This document shows positions 1 through 7,174 of a stretch of 64,000 nt of DNA, piece by piece. Both the position numbers and the translations under genes were made by a program. The notes beneath the pieces are model-generated. The model was not told where the DNA came from and made no database searches. It worked only from the letters and a program-made list of their open reading frames with translations. The DNA lies in contig NZ_LWCS01000022.1 of NCBI RefSeq assembly GCF_001650495.1, positions 1-64,000 of the forward strand, written 5' to 3'. Each line of letters starts with the position of its first letter. Position 1 is the first letter of the stretch. The stretch comes from Mycolicibacterium iranicum (GTDB lineage Bacteria; Actinomycetota; Actinomycetes; Mycobacteriales; Mycobacteriaceae).

Positions 1-1
1 G

Positions 2-82
2 CCGGTGTACATCCCGCCTGCACCGAACGTGAGCGTCTGCGCTGACGTCGGACGCCGTATCAACGTCAGTGGATGCATCTGA
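2..82 (+). CDS. C-terminal end of an upstream protein (partial)
   Basis: The reading frame entering the window at base 2 stays open for 26 codons and stops with TGA at 80-82. It encodes a Pro-rich stretch followed by a tail with two Cys residues (VSVCADVGRR, then SGC), which looks like the end of a small secreted mycobacterial protein. The stop overlaps the ATG of the next gene as TGATG, which would couple the two genes. The rest lies outside the window, so the function cannot be given; the frame could also be chance. Confidence 0.4.
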   Translation, partial: PVYIPPAPNVSVCADVGRRINVSGCI

Positions 83-852
83 TGGACCGTTCCGGTTTCG
101 ACCGGCTTTTCGACATGACGGACCGCACCGTCATCGTCACCGGAGGCACCCGCGGGATCGGACTTGCTCTGGCGCAGGGTTACGTATTGGCCGGCGCACG
201 GGTGGTGGTTGCCAGCCGCAAGGCCGACGCCTGCGAGCAGACCGCGCAGCATCTGCGGGAAATGGGAGGTCAGGCTATCGGGGTACCGACACACCTGGGC
301 GAGGTCGACGACCTCGGCACCCTCGTCGAGCGTACGGTCGCGGAGTTCGGCGGGGTGGACGTCGTCGTCAACAACGCTGCCAATCCGCTTGCGATGCCGC
401 TGGGAGACATCACTGTCGAGGCGTTGACGAAGTCTTTCGAGGTCAACCTCCGCGGGCCCGTCATGCTGGTGCAGGAGGCGCTGCCGCATCTGAAGGCCAG
501 CGAGCACGCTGCCATCTTGAACATGGTGTCGATCGGGGCGTTCATCTTCGCGCCGGTCCTGTCGATCTACGCCTCCATGAAGGCGGCGATGATGTCGTTC
601 ACTCGGTCGATGGCTGCGGAGTTCGTGCACCACGGCATCCGCGTCAACGCGTTGGCGCCGGGACCTGTCGACACCGACATGATGCGAAAGAACCCACAGG
701 AGGCCATCGACGGCATGGTCGGCGGCACGTTGCTCGGCCGTCTGGCGACCGCAGACGAGATGGTGGGTGCGGCGCTGCTGTTGACGTCGGATGCGGGCAG
801 CTACATGACGGGCCAGGTCATCATGGTCGACGGCGGAGGCACGCCAAGGTAA
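82..852 (+). CDS. SDR family oxidoreductase
   Basis: Short-chain dehydrogenase/reductase of about 256 residues, a normal length for classical SDRs. A TGGTRGIG glycine-rich dinucleotide-binding motif lies close to the N-terminus, NNAAN in the middle, a YxxxK catalytic pair in YASMK, and the C-terminus has the usual GQVIMVDGG ending. It should catalyse NAD(P)(H)-dependent oxidation or reduction of an alcohol or ketone in the cytoplasm; the substrate is not evident. The ATG at 82 is chosen because it overlaps the preceding stop (TGATG); ATG 73 and ATG 115 are alternatives. It is followed by a 63-bp inverted repeat and converges on an enoyl-CoA hydratase gene. Confidence 0.85.
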   Translation: MDRSGFDRLFDMTDRTVIVTGGTRGIGLALAQGYVLAGARVVVASRKADACEQTAQHLREMGGQAIGVPTHLGEVDDLGTLVERTVAEFGGVDVVVNNAANPLAMPLGDITVEALTKSFEVNLRGPVMLVQEALPHLKASEHAAILNMVSIGAFIFAPVLSIYASMKAAMMSFTRSMAAEFVHHGIRVNALAPGPVDTDMMRKNPQEAIDGMVGGTLLGRLATADEMVGAALLLTSDAGSYMTGQVIMVDGGGTPR

Positions 853-857
853 GACCG

Positions 858-920
858 CGCCGAAACTGCATTCCGTGCGGCCTCCGACGCCGGATTCGCG
901 CACGGAATGCAGTTTCGGCG
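858..920. repeat. 63-bp inverted-repeat element, copy 1 (perfect arms)
   Basis: Arms at 858-879 and 899-920 are perfect 22-bp inverted repeats, CGCCGAAACTGCATTCC being the core of the left arm, with a 19-bp loop. It lies between convergent genes just after the SDR stop. Four further copies of the same 63-bp length lie within the next 5.5 kb. It could act as a bidirectional hairpin terminator, but arm conservation across copies with variable loops points to a dispersed repeat family. Confidence 0.9.
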
Positions 921-961
921 AGAGATCGTGTGCTTGCAGGCGAACTGGGCGGATCGCTGGA

Positions 962-1741
962 TCAACTCTTGCGCAGCACCTTCGCGGCCGCTTCGCGCAT
1001 CTCACCGCTTGTCGATGCCAGGATCTGGCTGCGATTCTCAAGGTGTAATGCCGCTTCCAAGCTCGATGCTTCGAGGTTGGCCCACAGCACCTGCTTCGTC
1101 GACTCAACGCCGAACTTCCCGAAATCGCAGAGGGTTTCGGCGATGCTCATCGCCTCGTCGACCGGGGTTTCCGTCACACGAGAGATCAGGCCGAGTCGCA
1201 GCGCCTCGTCGGCGTCCACCGCACGTGCAGTCAGGATGAGGTCGAATGCGGTTCCTGCGCCGACGATCCGGGGCAGCGTGTAGCTGACCCCGATATCGCA
1301 CCCACCCAAACCGAGCTTGATGAATTGGGTGCAGAACCGCGCAGACGGCGATGCGACGCGGATGTCGCAGGCCGCGGCGATGCCGAACCCACCGCCGTAG
1401 GCAACGCCGTTGACGGCAGCGATCACCGGCTGACGCAGCCGGTGGATCTTCGCGGTGAGCTCGGCGATTCGTTCCTGCCACCGCATTCCCGATCGAGGGA
1501 ACTCGGTTCCGCCGCCCGCCTCGTCCGGATTCGGGGCGCTCAGATCCAGGCCGGAGCAGAAGCCACGGCCCGCGCCGGTCATGACCACGACGCGCACGGT
1601 GTTGTCATTGCCGGCCGCATCGAGTGCATCGTGCAGCGCTTCGACCAATTCGTAGGACAGCGCGTTGAGCTTGTCCGGCCGGTTCAGAGTGAGGACGGCG
1701 ATCTCGGGCCGGGGCAGTGTCACTTCGAGTGTGGACGACAT
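962..1741 (-). CDS. Enoyl-CoA hydratase/isomerase family protein
   Basis: A 259-residue crotonase-fold protein. The two oxyanion-hole segments are visible: CSGLDLS near residue 63 and the AYGGGFGIAAACD segment near residue 115. The second catalytic region reads GLGGCDIGVSYTLPR, so the typical PE(I) acid position of classic hydratases is not obvious; the protein may be a hydratase, isomerase or hydrolase variant. It acts on acyl-CoA thioesters in fatty acid or sterol breakdown. The start lies 9 bp after the TetR stop on the same strand, so both are probably co-transcribed. Confidence 0.85.
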   Translation of the reverse strand: MSSTLEVTLPRPEIAVLTLNRPDKLNALSYELVEALHDALDAAGNDNTVRVVVMTGAGRGFCSGLDLSAPNPDEAGGGTEFPRSGMRWQERIAELTAKIHRLRQPVIAAVNGVAYGGGFGIAAACDIRVASPSARFCTQFIKLGLGGCDIGVSYTLPRIVGAGTAFDLILTARAVDADEALRLGLISRVTETPVDEAMSIAETLCDFGKFGVESTKQVLWANLEASSLEAALHLENRSQILASTSGEMREAAAKVLRKS

Positions 1742-1750
1742 CCCGTCACG

Positions 1751-2434
1751 TTAACCGCTGCGCCACCCCGCCACGCCGACGGTGATCATCCGGAGTTGTT
1801 TGACCGCGACACGCCGGATCTCCTCGATACTCGCGGGGTCGGTGGCGTCTTCGAGGGATTCGGCGATGACGATCATCGAGTTGACGAAGACACTGGCCAG
1901 GATGTTCAGGTCCTCGCTGCTCCATGTGTTGAGGTTCGGGAAGCGCGCCAGGTCGATGGCCAATTCGGAAGTGATCAAACGGATCTCGGTGCGGATCGCG
2001 TAGCGCAGCACCGTGACGCCGGTGGAGCGTTCGCGTCCGATGAACCGCCAGTGTTCCCGCCGCTGCTGCACCCCGTCGATGAGGATGTCGACCGACGACT
2101 CGATGACGCGGTTCGGATCGAGCTTGCCGGCGCGCGCGCCACGAAGCATGTCGCGCAGCGCGCGGAAGGATTCGTCGATCAGAACCAGGCCGAGGGCTTC
2201 CATCGACTCGAAGTGGCGGTAGAACGCGGCAGGCACGATCCCGGCTTCTCGGGTGACCTCTCGCAGGCTCAGTGCGCTGAAGCTTCGTTCGGCGAGGAGG
2301 TGCAGCGCAGCGGAGACGATCGCGCGGCGGGTGGCCTCTTTTCGTTCCTCCCGCGACAGGGTGTCCCTGCTCCTCTCCTTCGACCGGGAGCGGCTGGAAT
2401 GCTCCGATCGTGAGCTGGGAGTACGACTGTTCAC
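1751..2434 (-). CDS. TetR family transcriptional regulator
   Basis: About 227 residues with an N-terminal TetR helix-turn-helix around residues 25-70 (LSLREVTREAG then FYRHF) and an all-helical ligand domain. GTG at 2434 is preferred as start; the frame stays open much further upstream but that would run through the divergent reductase gene. It is transcribed divergently from the ferredoxin reductase/desaturase pair with 69 bp between start codons and heads an operon with the enoyl-CoA hydratase. By analogy with fatty-acid-responsive TetR proteins such as DesT, it may repress the desaturase genes in response to acyl-CoA; this is inference from context. Confidence 0.8.
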   Translation of the reverse strand: MNSRTPSSRSEHSSRSRSKERSRDTLSREERKEATRRAIVSAALHLLAERSFSALSLREVTREAGIVPAAFYRHFESMEALGLVLIDESFRALRDMLRGARAGKLDPNRVIESSVDILIDGVQQRREHWRFIGRERSTGVTVLRYAIRTEIRLITSELAIDLARFPNLNTWSSEDLNILASVFVNSMIVIAESLEDATDPASIEEIRRVAVKQLRMITVGVAGWRSG

Positions 2435-2511
2435 TATGTGAAACCTACCACAAGCTGCGGTGATCCCTTGACGTGACCTGCACCAAGCGCGCACGGTGTA
2501 CATATGTTCAC
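2429..2511. promoter_or_regulatory. Candidate TetR operators in the divergent region
   Basis: Two palindromes flank the 69-bp gap. One, TTCAC-TAT-GTGAA at 2430-2442, covers the TetR GTG start. The other, GTGTACATATGTTCAC at 2496-2511, matches its reverse complement at 14 of 16 positions and covers the reductase ATG. Both contain GTTCAC. Their position suits an autoregulated repressor that also controls the divergent gene. No other copies were searched for. Confidence 0.45.
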
Positions 2512-3562
2512 TGAAACGTTGGCGAAGCGGGTCAAGCCGTCCGCGCTGCTGGACCTCCTGACCGGTCCGCACGGCGTCGATCGTTACACCGAGCTGGTCG
2601 ACCCCACCTGGACACGCGGGCAGGGCCGCGCGCGGGTTGTCGAGGTGCGGCGGACCACGCCGCGAAGTGTGACCCTCACTTTGGCGCCCAACCGGGCCTT
2701 CACCGGTTTCCGGGCCGGTCAGCACATCAACGTCTCCGTCGACATCGACGGACGACGCCGGACCCGTCCCTACTCGCCGGCCAATGGGGAGGGTGACCGC
2801 CACATCGAGCTGACCATCGGTCGACACGACGGCGGACTTGTCTCGAACCATCTCTACGAACATGCGCGCCGCGGCATGGTGGTCGGAGTCGATTCGGTGG
2901 GCGGTGACTTCACGCTCAACGGCTCTCGGGACGACAAGATCCTTTTCGTCTCCGGCGGAAGCGGTATCACCCCGGTCATGTCGATGTTGCGCACGCTTCG
3001 ATCTCGGCGGCACGCAGGCGAGGTCGTCTTCATCCATTACGCACGGTCTGTTCATGAGGCCTGCTACCGCGCTGAATTGGCCGAGATCGCCCGGGCGATG
3101 CCGAACGTCACCGTCCTGCACGGATATACGCGGGAAACCACCGGTTCTGATCTTGAGGGCCGCTTCTCCCCGGCACATGCCGCGATGCCAGACCCCGATG
3201 CGGTGTACGCGTGTGGGCCGCCTCCGCTCGTCCACGCGGTCCGGGAGGTGTTTCCGAACGTCGAATCGGAGAGCTTCGTGCCGCCGGACTTCACCATCAC
3301 CGAATCATCGGGTGGGACAGTCAGTTTCACCGGAGCCGGCGTCGACGTCATCGACGATGGTCAGCCGATTCTCACCCAGGCCGAGAACGCCGGCCTGACC
3401 CCCGAGAGCGGATGCCGCATGGGGATCTGCTTTTCGTGCACGCGGCGCAAGACAAGCGGCGCGGTGCGCAATGTCATCACCGGTGCGGTCTCGTCGACCG
3501 AGGACGAGGATGTGCAGATCTGCGTCTCCGCCCCCGTCGGCGACGTCGTCATCGACCTTTAA
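2504..3562 (+). CDS. Flavin/2Fe-2S oxidoreductase, desaturase electron-transfer partner
   Basis: A 352-residue ferredoxin-NADP reductase-type protein with a C-terminal plant-type 2Fe-2S ferredoxin domain. RPYSPAN near residue 87 is the flavin-binding motif, GGSGITP near residue 151 the nucleotide-binding motif, and Cys304, Cys309, Cys312 and Cys340 are the cluster ligands in C-x4-C-x2-C-x27-C spacing. It resembles M. tuberculosis Rv3230c, the partner of DesA3, and precedes a desaturase gene, so it probably passes NAD(P)H electrons to the desaturase at the membrane. No clear ribosome-binding site precedes the ATG, which suggests a leaderless or poorly defined start. Confidence 0.88.
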   Translation: MFTETLAKRVKPSALLDLLTGPHGVDRYTELVDPTWTRGQGRARVVEVRRTTPRSVTLTLAPNRAFTGFRAGQHINVSVDIDGRRRTRPYSPANGEGDRHIELTIGRHDGGLVSNHLYEHARRGMVVGVDSVGGDFTLNGSRDDKILFVSGGSGITPVMSMLRTLRSRRHAGEVVFIHYARSVHEACYRAELAEIARAMPNVTVLHGYTRETTGSDLEGRFSPAHAAMPDPDAVYACGPPPLVHAVREVFPNVESESFVPPDFTITESSGGTVSFTGAGVDVIDDGQPILTQAENAGLTPESGCRMGICFSCTRRKTSGAVRNVITGAVSSTEDEDVQICVSAPVGDVVIDL

Positions 3563-3567
3563 GACCC

Positions 3568-3630
3568 CGCCGAAACTGCATTCCATGTGCTGTTTCCGCC
3601 CGAAATCGCACCGTAGGTGCAGTCTCGGCC
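3568..3630. repeat. 63-bp inverted-repeat element, copy 2 (degenerate right arm)
   Basis: The left arm (CGCCGAAACTGCATTCC at 3568-3584) is intact. The right arm is eroded to GTGCAGTCTCGGC instead of ATGCAGTTTCGGC. The total length of 63 bp equals the other copies. It lies between two co-directional genes, the reductase and the desaturase, a place where an efficient terminator would be unexpected. Confidence 0.75.
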
Positions 3631-3650
3631 CCAACTGAGAGGCAGGAATC

Positions 3651-4775
3651 ATGACTGAAGTTCTCGACACCACCACTCCCGATACATCCGCGCAGGCGCG
3701 GACCCTCAGCAAGACCGTCGCAGGTAAGACCATCACCTTGACCCCCGAGCAGGCCGAGGCGTTCGGGCGCGAGCTCGACGCGCTCAAGGAAAGTGTCATC
3801 GCCGACCTCGGAGAGCGCGACGCCACCTACATTCGGCGAATGATCAAGGCGCAGCGCGGACTTGAGATCGGCGGTCGAGCCTTACTGTTCGGCGGGATCT
3901 TCCCGCCGTTCTGGCTGGCGGGCACAGCAATGCTGGGCCTGTCCAAGATCATCGACAACATGGAGATCGGCCATAACGTCATGCACGGTCAGTACGACTG
4001 GATGGGCGATCCGGCGATCTCGAGCCGCAACTTCGAATGGGACACCGCGTGCCCGGCCGACCAGTGGCGCCATTCGCACAACTACATGCACCACACCTAC
4101 ACGAACATCGTCGGGCTGGACCGAGACATCGGTTACGGCATCCTGCGGATGAGCACCGACCAGAAGTGGCGGCCGTACTACCTCGGCAACCCGGTCTACG
4201 CGTTCCTGCTGATGGTGCTGTTCCAATACGGGGTGGCGCTGCACGAGCTGGAAAGCGAGAAGATCGCCGCCGGCGAGATCACCCTGACAGACAAGCGCGA
4301 GATCCTCGAGGGCATCTGGCGAAAGACCAAGCGGCAGACGCTGAAGGACTACGTGGCCTTCCCGCTGCTGGCCGGGCCGTTCGCGCCATGGGTTTTCACC
4401 GGCAACCTGACCGCGAACCTGATGCGCAACGTGTGGGCCTACATGATCATCTTCTGCGGCCACTTCCCCGAGGACGTGCAGGAGTTCTCGATCGAGGAGA
4501 CGAAGGCAGAGACGCGGGGCCAGTGGTACTTCCGCCAGGTGCTCGGGTCGGCGAACCTGACCGGCGGAAAGCTGTTCCACATCCTGTCGGGCAACCTGTC
4601 CTTCCAGATCGAGCATCACCTGTTCCCGGACATTCCGGCGTTCCGGCATGCGGAGATCGCACCCAAGGTTCGCGAGATCTGCGAACGCTATGGCGTGCCT
4701 TACAACACCGGCCCGCTGCCCCGGCAGTTCGCGACGGTGGTCCGCAAGATCTTCAAGTACGCACTGCCGTTCTAG
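3651..4775 (+). CDS. desA3: Membrane acyl-CoA fatty acid desaturase (DesA3 type)
   Basis: A 374-residue member of the membrane di-iron fatty acid desaturase family. The three histidine boxes are present: HNVMH at residues 108-112, HSHNYMHH at 141-148 and QIEHH with His322-His323. Hydrophobic segments precede the first box and follow the second. It should introduce a cis double bond into stearoyl-CoA-type substrates (Delta-9) using electrons from the reductase encoded 88 bp upstream. It resembles M. tuberculosis DesA3 (Rv3229c) but appears shorter at the N-terminus. A purine-rich GAGAGGCAGG precedes the ATG. The symbol is given by similarity; mycobacteria carry paralogues, so orthology is not certain. 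Confidence 0.85.
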   Translation: MTEVLDTTTPDTSAQARTLSKTVAGKTITLTPEQAEAFGRELDALKESVIADLGERDATYIRRMIKAQRGLEIGGRALLFGGIFPPFWLAGTAMLGLSKIIDNMEIGHNVMHGQYDWMGDPAISSRNFEWDTACPADQWRHSHNYMHHTYTNIVGLDRDIGYGILRMSTDQKWRPYYLGNPVYAFLLMVLFQYGVALHELESEKIAAGEITLTDKREILEGIWRKTKRQTLKDYVAFPLLAGPFAPWVFTGNLTANLMRNVWAYMIIFCGHFPEDVQEFSIEETKAETRGQWYFRQVLGSANLTGGKLFHILSGNLSFQIEHHLFPDIPAFRHAEIAPKVREICERYGVPYNTGPLPRQFATVVRKIFKYALPF

Positions 4776-4781
4776 CCTTCT

Positions 4782-4844
4782 CGCCGAAACTGCATTCCGC
4801 GCGGTCCCAGCCCGGGATTGGCAACGTGGAATGCAGTTTCGGCA
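4782..4844. repeat. 63-bp inverted-repeat element, copy 3
   Basis: Left arm CGCCGAAACTGCATTCCGCG at 4782-4801; right arm CGTGGAATGCAGTTTCGGC at 4825-4843. The arms pair over about 17-18 bp around an unrelated loop. The element begins 6 bp after the desaturase stop and precedes a co-directional secreted-protein gene. Confidence 0.88.
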
Positions 4845-4934
4845 TTTGGGCGCCGGGGACGTAGGCCTTGTGGGCACGCTCGCGCCGTGGTGAGGTGTGC
4901 GAGGGTCGGCTCATCTTTGCGGAAGGAAGCGTTC

Positions 4935-5360
4935 ATGCGTGCTGCGGTCGCGGCGGTGTCGGTGTTGGCGGCGGGTGCCCTGAGCGGGATGGGTGTCGCG
5001 TATGCACAGCCGCCGGTCCCGTCCGCGGGCGAGCTGACATCCGAACTGCAGCAGGTGCTGAACACCGGAACGCCGACCGAGGTGCGCGCGTCGAAGCTGG
5101 CCGGCGGCGAGGCCGCCATCCCCACCGCCGACAACATCGCCAACCGCTTGAACACCTACGGCGGCATGGTCAACTGGCAGGTACAGAACCCGGTCCGCAA
5201 CGGTGATCAGCTGGATGCACAGATCGCCGTCACGATTCCGATCTTCGGTACCAAGACGCACAACATCTACTGGATCGACCAGGACGGGACCTGGAAGCTG
5301 TCCAACCCGTCGGCGTGCGTGATCGCACGCGATGTGGCGGGCGTCGACTGCACCGTCTAG
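4935..5360 (+). CDS. Secreted MTB12-like low-molecular-weight antigen family protein
   Basis: A 141-residue protein with a cleavable signal peptide (Arg at position 2, hydrophobic core, AYA before QPPVPS). The mature part (GELTSELQQVL, KLAGGEAAIP, IYWIDQDGTWKLS) has the arrangement of the MTB12/CFP2 family: an N-terminal helix with leucines, a lysine-containing loop, then beta strands ending in a Trp-containing segment. Two Cys residues at the C-terminus could pair. ATG 4935 follows GGAAGGAAG with good spacing, deciding against an upstream in-frame start inside the 63-bp repeat. Function of the family is unknown; it is probably extracellular. Confidence 0.65.
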   Translation: MRAAVAAVSVLAAGALSGMGVAYAQPPVPSAGELTSELQQVLNTGTPTEVRASKLAGGEAAIPTADNIANRLNTYGGMVNWQVQNPVRNGDQLDAQIAVTIPIFGTKTHNIYWIDQDGTWKLSNPSACVIARDVAGVDCTV

Positions 5361-5368
5361 GCCTCAAT

Positions 5369-5431
5369 CGCCGAAACTGCATTCCGTGCGGCCTTCACGC
5401 CGAAAAGCCCTCTCGGAATGCAGTTTCGGCG
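5369..5431. repeat. 63-bp inverted-repeat element, copy 4
   Basis: Arms 5369-5386 (CGCCGAAACTGCATTCCG) and 5414-5431 are perfect 18-bp inverted repeats. The copy begins 8 bp after one stop codon and its right half overlaps the 3' end of the convergent DUF559-type gene, supplying that gene's last codons and stop. Confidence 0.9.
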
Positions 5432-6351
5432 ACTCGTTGGGCGTAGGCGTAGGCGTACGAGGGGATCTGGATCTGGCCGTGCCAACCACGCCTGCGCATG
5501 GCCTGGCTCAGCGAATTGATCACGAGGACGGGGTCGTCTTCCTTCACCACGCTGGTCACGTGCCAATCGAGACGCCGCAGTGCTGGAATGACGCGCCGGT
5601 CCTTCAAGTATTGAGCGCGATCGGATTGGTGTTGGTCGCCGTCGTACTCCAGCGCGACCTTGTACTCCTGCCAGCCGAAGTCGAGGAAGCGAATGTGCTT
5701 TCCGGTCGCATCCACGACGGGGATCTGGGTGCGGGGCATCGGAAATCCGCAGTCGATGATCAGTTTCCGCCACCAGGACTCGCGGGGTGACTCGGCGCCT
5801 CCGTCGATGAAGGGGAGCAGCGCCTTGAGGCGTGCGACACCGCGTGCACCCTTGTAGCGGTCGGCGAGCATTGCGACTTCGCCGACCGAGAATGGATGAG
5901 CCCGCATCAGCGCGTCCAGCCGCGCCAACGCCTCGAAGTCGGGTCGGTAGCGGCCGAGATCGAAGGCCGCCCGCGCGGGAGTCGCGACGGGAAGCCCGTC
6001 GATGTCTCGCCACTCGTCCGCGGCTATCCGTTCGTTGCGGGCGATGATGCCGGCCGGAGGACGGGTGTATTTGAAGATCAGCTCGATGTCGATATCGGCG
6101 TCGATCCAACTCGCCCCGTGCAGAGACGACGCCGCCATTCCGGTGATGATGCCGGCGCGGCGCGAGTACAGCCAGGCACCGATGGCGCGGTCGCGGACTG
6201 TCAGGATCCGGTCCCGCGGTGCGTGCACGTTGCGGAAGAGCGGACGGTAGTACCGCCTGAGTGCGTGGCTGGTGATAGCGCCGCGGGCGAGCGCCTCGGT
6301 GCCGATGATGATGTGCTCCATGCCCCGAATGATCGGTGGGCCGTCCGACAC
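5395..6351 (-). CDS. DUF559/AbiEi-like domain protein
   Basis: A 318-residue protein of a type common in mycobacteria. The N-terminal half (RGAITSHALRR, ITGMAASSLHGASWI) resembles AbiEi-type antitoxin-like winged-helix proteins; the C-terminal part (IRFLDFGWQEYKVALEYDGDQHQ) resembles DUF559, a PD-(D/E)xK nuclease-like fold related to very short patch repair endonucleases, with the Asp and E-x-D acidic positions visible. Nuclease activity is not established for this family. ATG at 6351 or 6321 could be the start. The last dozen residues (from about VAETAF on) are encoded by the 63-bp repeat, indicating a tail extended by the element. Confidence 0.7.
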   Translation of the reverse strand: MSDGPPIIRGMEHIIIGTEALARGAITSHALRRYYRPLFRNVHAPRDRILTVRDRAIGAWLYSRRAGIITGMAASSLHGASWIDADIDIELIFKYTRPPAGIIARNERIAADEWRDIDGLPVATPARAAFDLGRYRPDFEALARLDALMRAHPFSVGEVAMLADRYKGARGVARLKALLPFIDGGAESPRESWWRKLIIDCGFPMPRTQIPVVDATGKHIRFLDFGWQEYKVALEYDGDQHQSDRAQYLKDRRVIPALRRLDWHVTSVVKEDDPVLVINSLSQAMRRRGWHGQIQIPSYAYAYAQRVAETAFREGFSA

Positions 6352-6355
6352 GATC

Positions 6356-6418
6356 CGCCGAGACTGCCCGCAGTGTCGAAGTTATCCACAGATTCGCGCG
6401 CGGAATGCAGTTTCGGCG
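6356..6418. repeat. 63-bp inverted-repeat element, copy 5 (degenerate left arm)
   Basis: The right arm (GCGGAATGCAGTTTCGGCG ending at 6418) is intact; the left arm is reduced to CGCCGAGACTGC at 6356-6367. Overall length is again 63 bp. It separates two minus-strand genes, nei2 and the DUF559-type gene, and lies in the promoter region of the latter. Confidence 0.75.
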
Positions 6419-6421
6419 GGG

Positions 6422-7174
6422 TCAGCGCTGGCAGGTGGGGCACCAGTAGGTGACCCGCTCGGTGTCCTTGTCGGTTTCGATGGGGGTGCCGCAGCGACGG
6501 CACGGCAGCCCGGCCCGGCCGTACACCCACACGTCCTGACCGGGCCGGGTGTTTCCGGTGGTGGTGCGGTTGATGCGTAACCTGTTGAGCCACAACATCT
6601 GCTGGGCCCTGTTCACCAGGCGCAGCGGATCAGCGACTTCCCTGACGGCCGTGCCGGGCAACAGCCCGAACACGAAACAGATCTCGTTGGCGAACACGTT
6701 GCCAACGCCTGCCATCACCCGCTGATCCAGCAGCGTATCGGCCAACGGTCGATCGAGATCGGCGACCAGGTTCGCTGCAGCGGTCTGAGCTGACCAGTCG
6801 GTCCCCAGCAGGTCCGGCCCCAGGTGGGCGACGGCCTCCATGTCTGTCGTGCGGTCCAGGACCTCCAGCACTCCGAGATCGATGCCAGACGCCCGAGAAT
6901 CAGCTGTCTCCAACACGATTCGAATCTTGTACGCCGGCTGCCGCACCCGGCCGATGACCCAGGCGCCGTCCATCTTCAGATGCGAATGAATGCTCGCCTG
7001 CCCCGCCCGAATGAAGAGGTGCTTGCCCCGGCTGAGAACTTCGTCGACGACGTGACCGGACAGGTCCACCGCCGCGTAGCGGGGCACGCGTACGTCGCAC
7101 CGCGTCAGCTCCTTGCCCTCCAGGGCTTCTCGCAGTTTGGCCGCGGTGCGGAAGACAGTGTCCCCTTCCGGCAT
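6422..7174 (-). CDS. nei2: Fpg/Nei family DNA glycosylase (endonuclease VIII-like, Nei2)
   Basis: A 250-residue formamidopyrimidine-DNA glycosylase/endonuclease VIII protein. It begins MPEGDT, giving the catalytic Pro2-Glu3 pair, has the conserved lysine in SRGKHLFI, an H2TH region and a C-terminal zinc finger with Cys225, Cys228, Cys245 and Cys248. It excises oxidised bases and nicks the strand. It sits directly after lhr, sharing one base (TGATG) with its stop, as nei follows lhr (Rv3297, Rv3296) in M. tuberculosis, so translation is probably coupled. Confidence 0.93.
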   Translation of the reverse strand: MPEGDTVFRTAAKLREALEGKELTRCDVRVPRYAAVDLSGHVVDEVLSRGKHLFIRAGQASIHSHLKMDGAWVIGRVRQPAYKIRIVLETADSRASGIDLGVLEVLDRTTDMEAVAHLGPDLLGTDWSAQTAAANLVADLDRPLADTLLDQRVMAGVGNVFANEICFVFGLLPGTAVREVADPLRLVNRAQQMLWLNRLRINRTTTGNTRPGQDVWVYGRAGLPCRRCGTPIETDKDTERVTYWCPTCQR

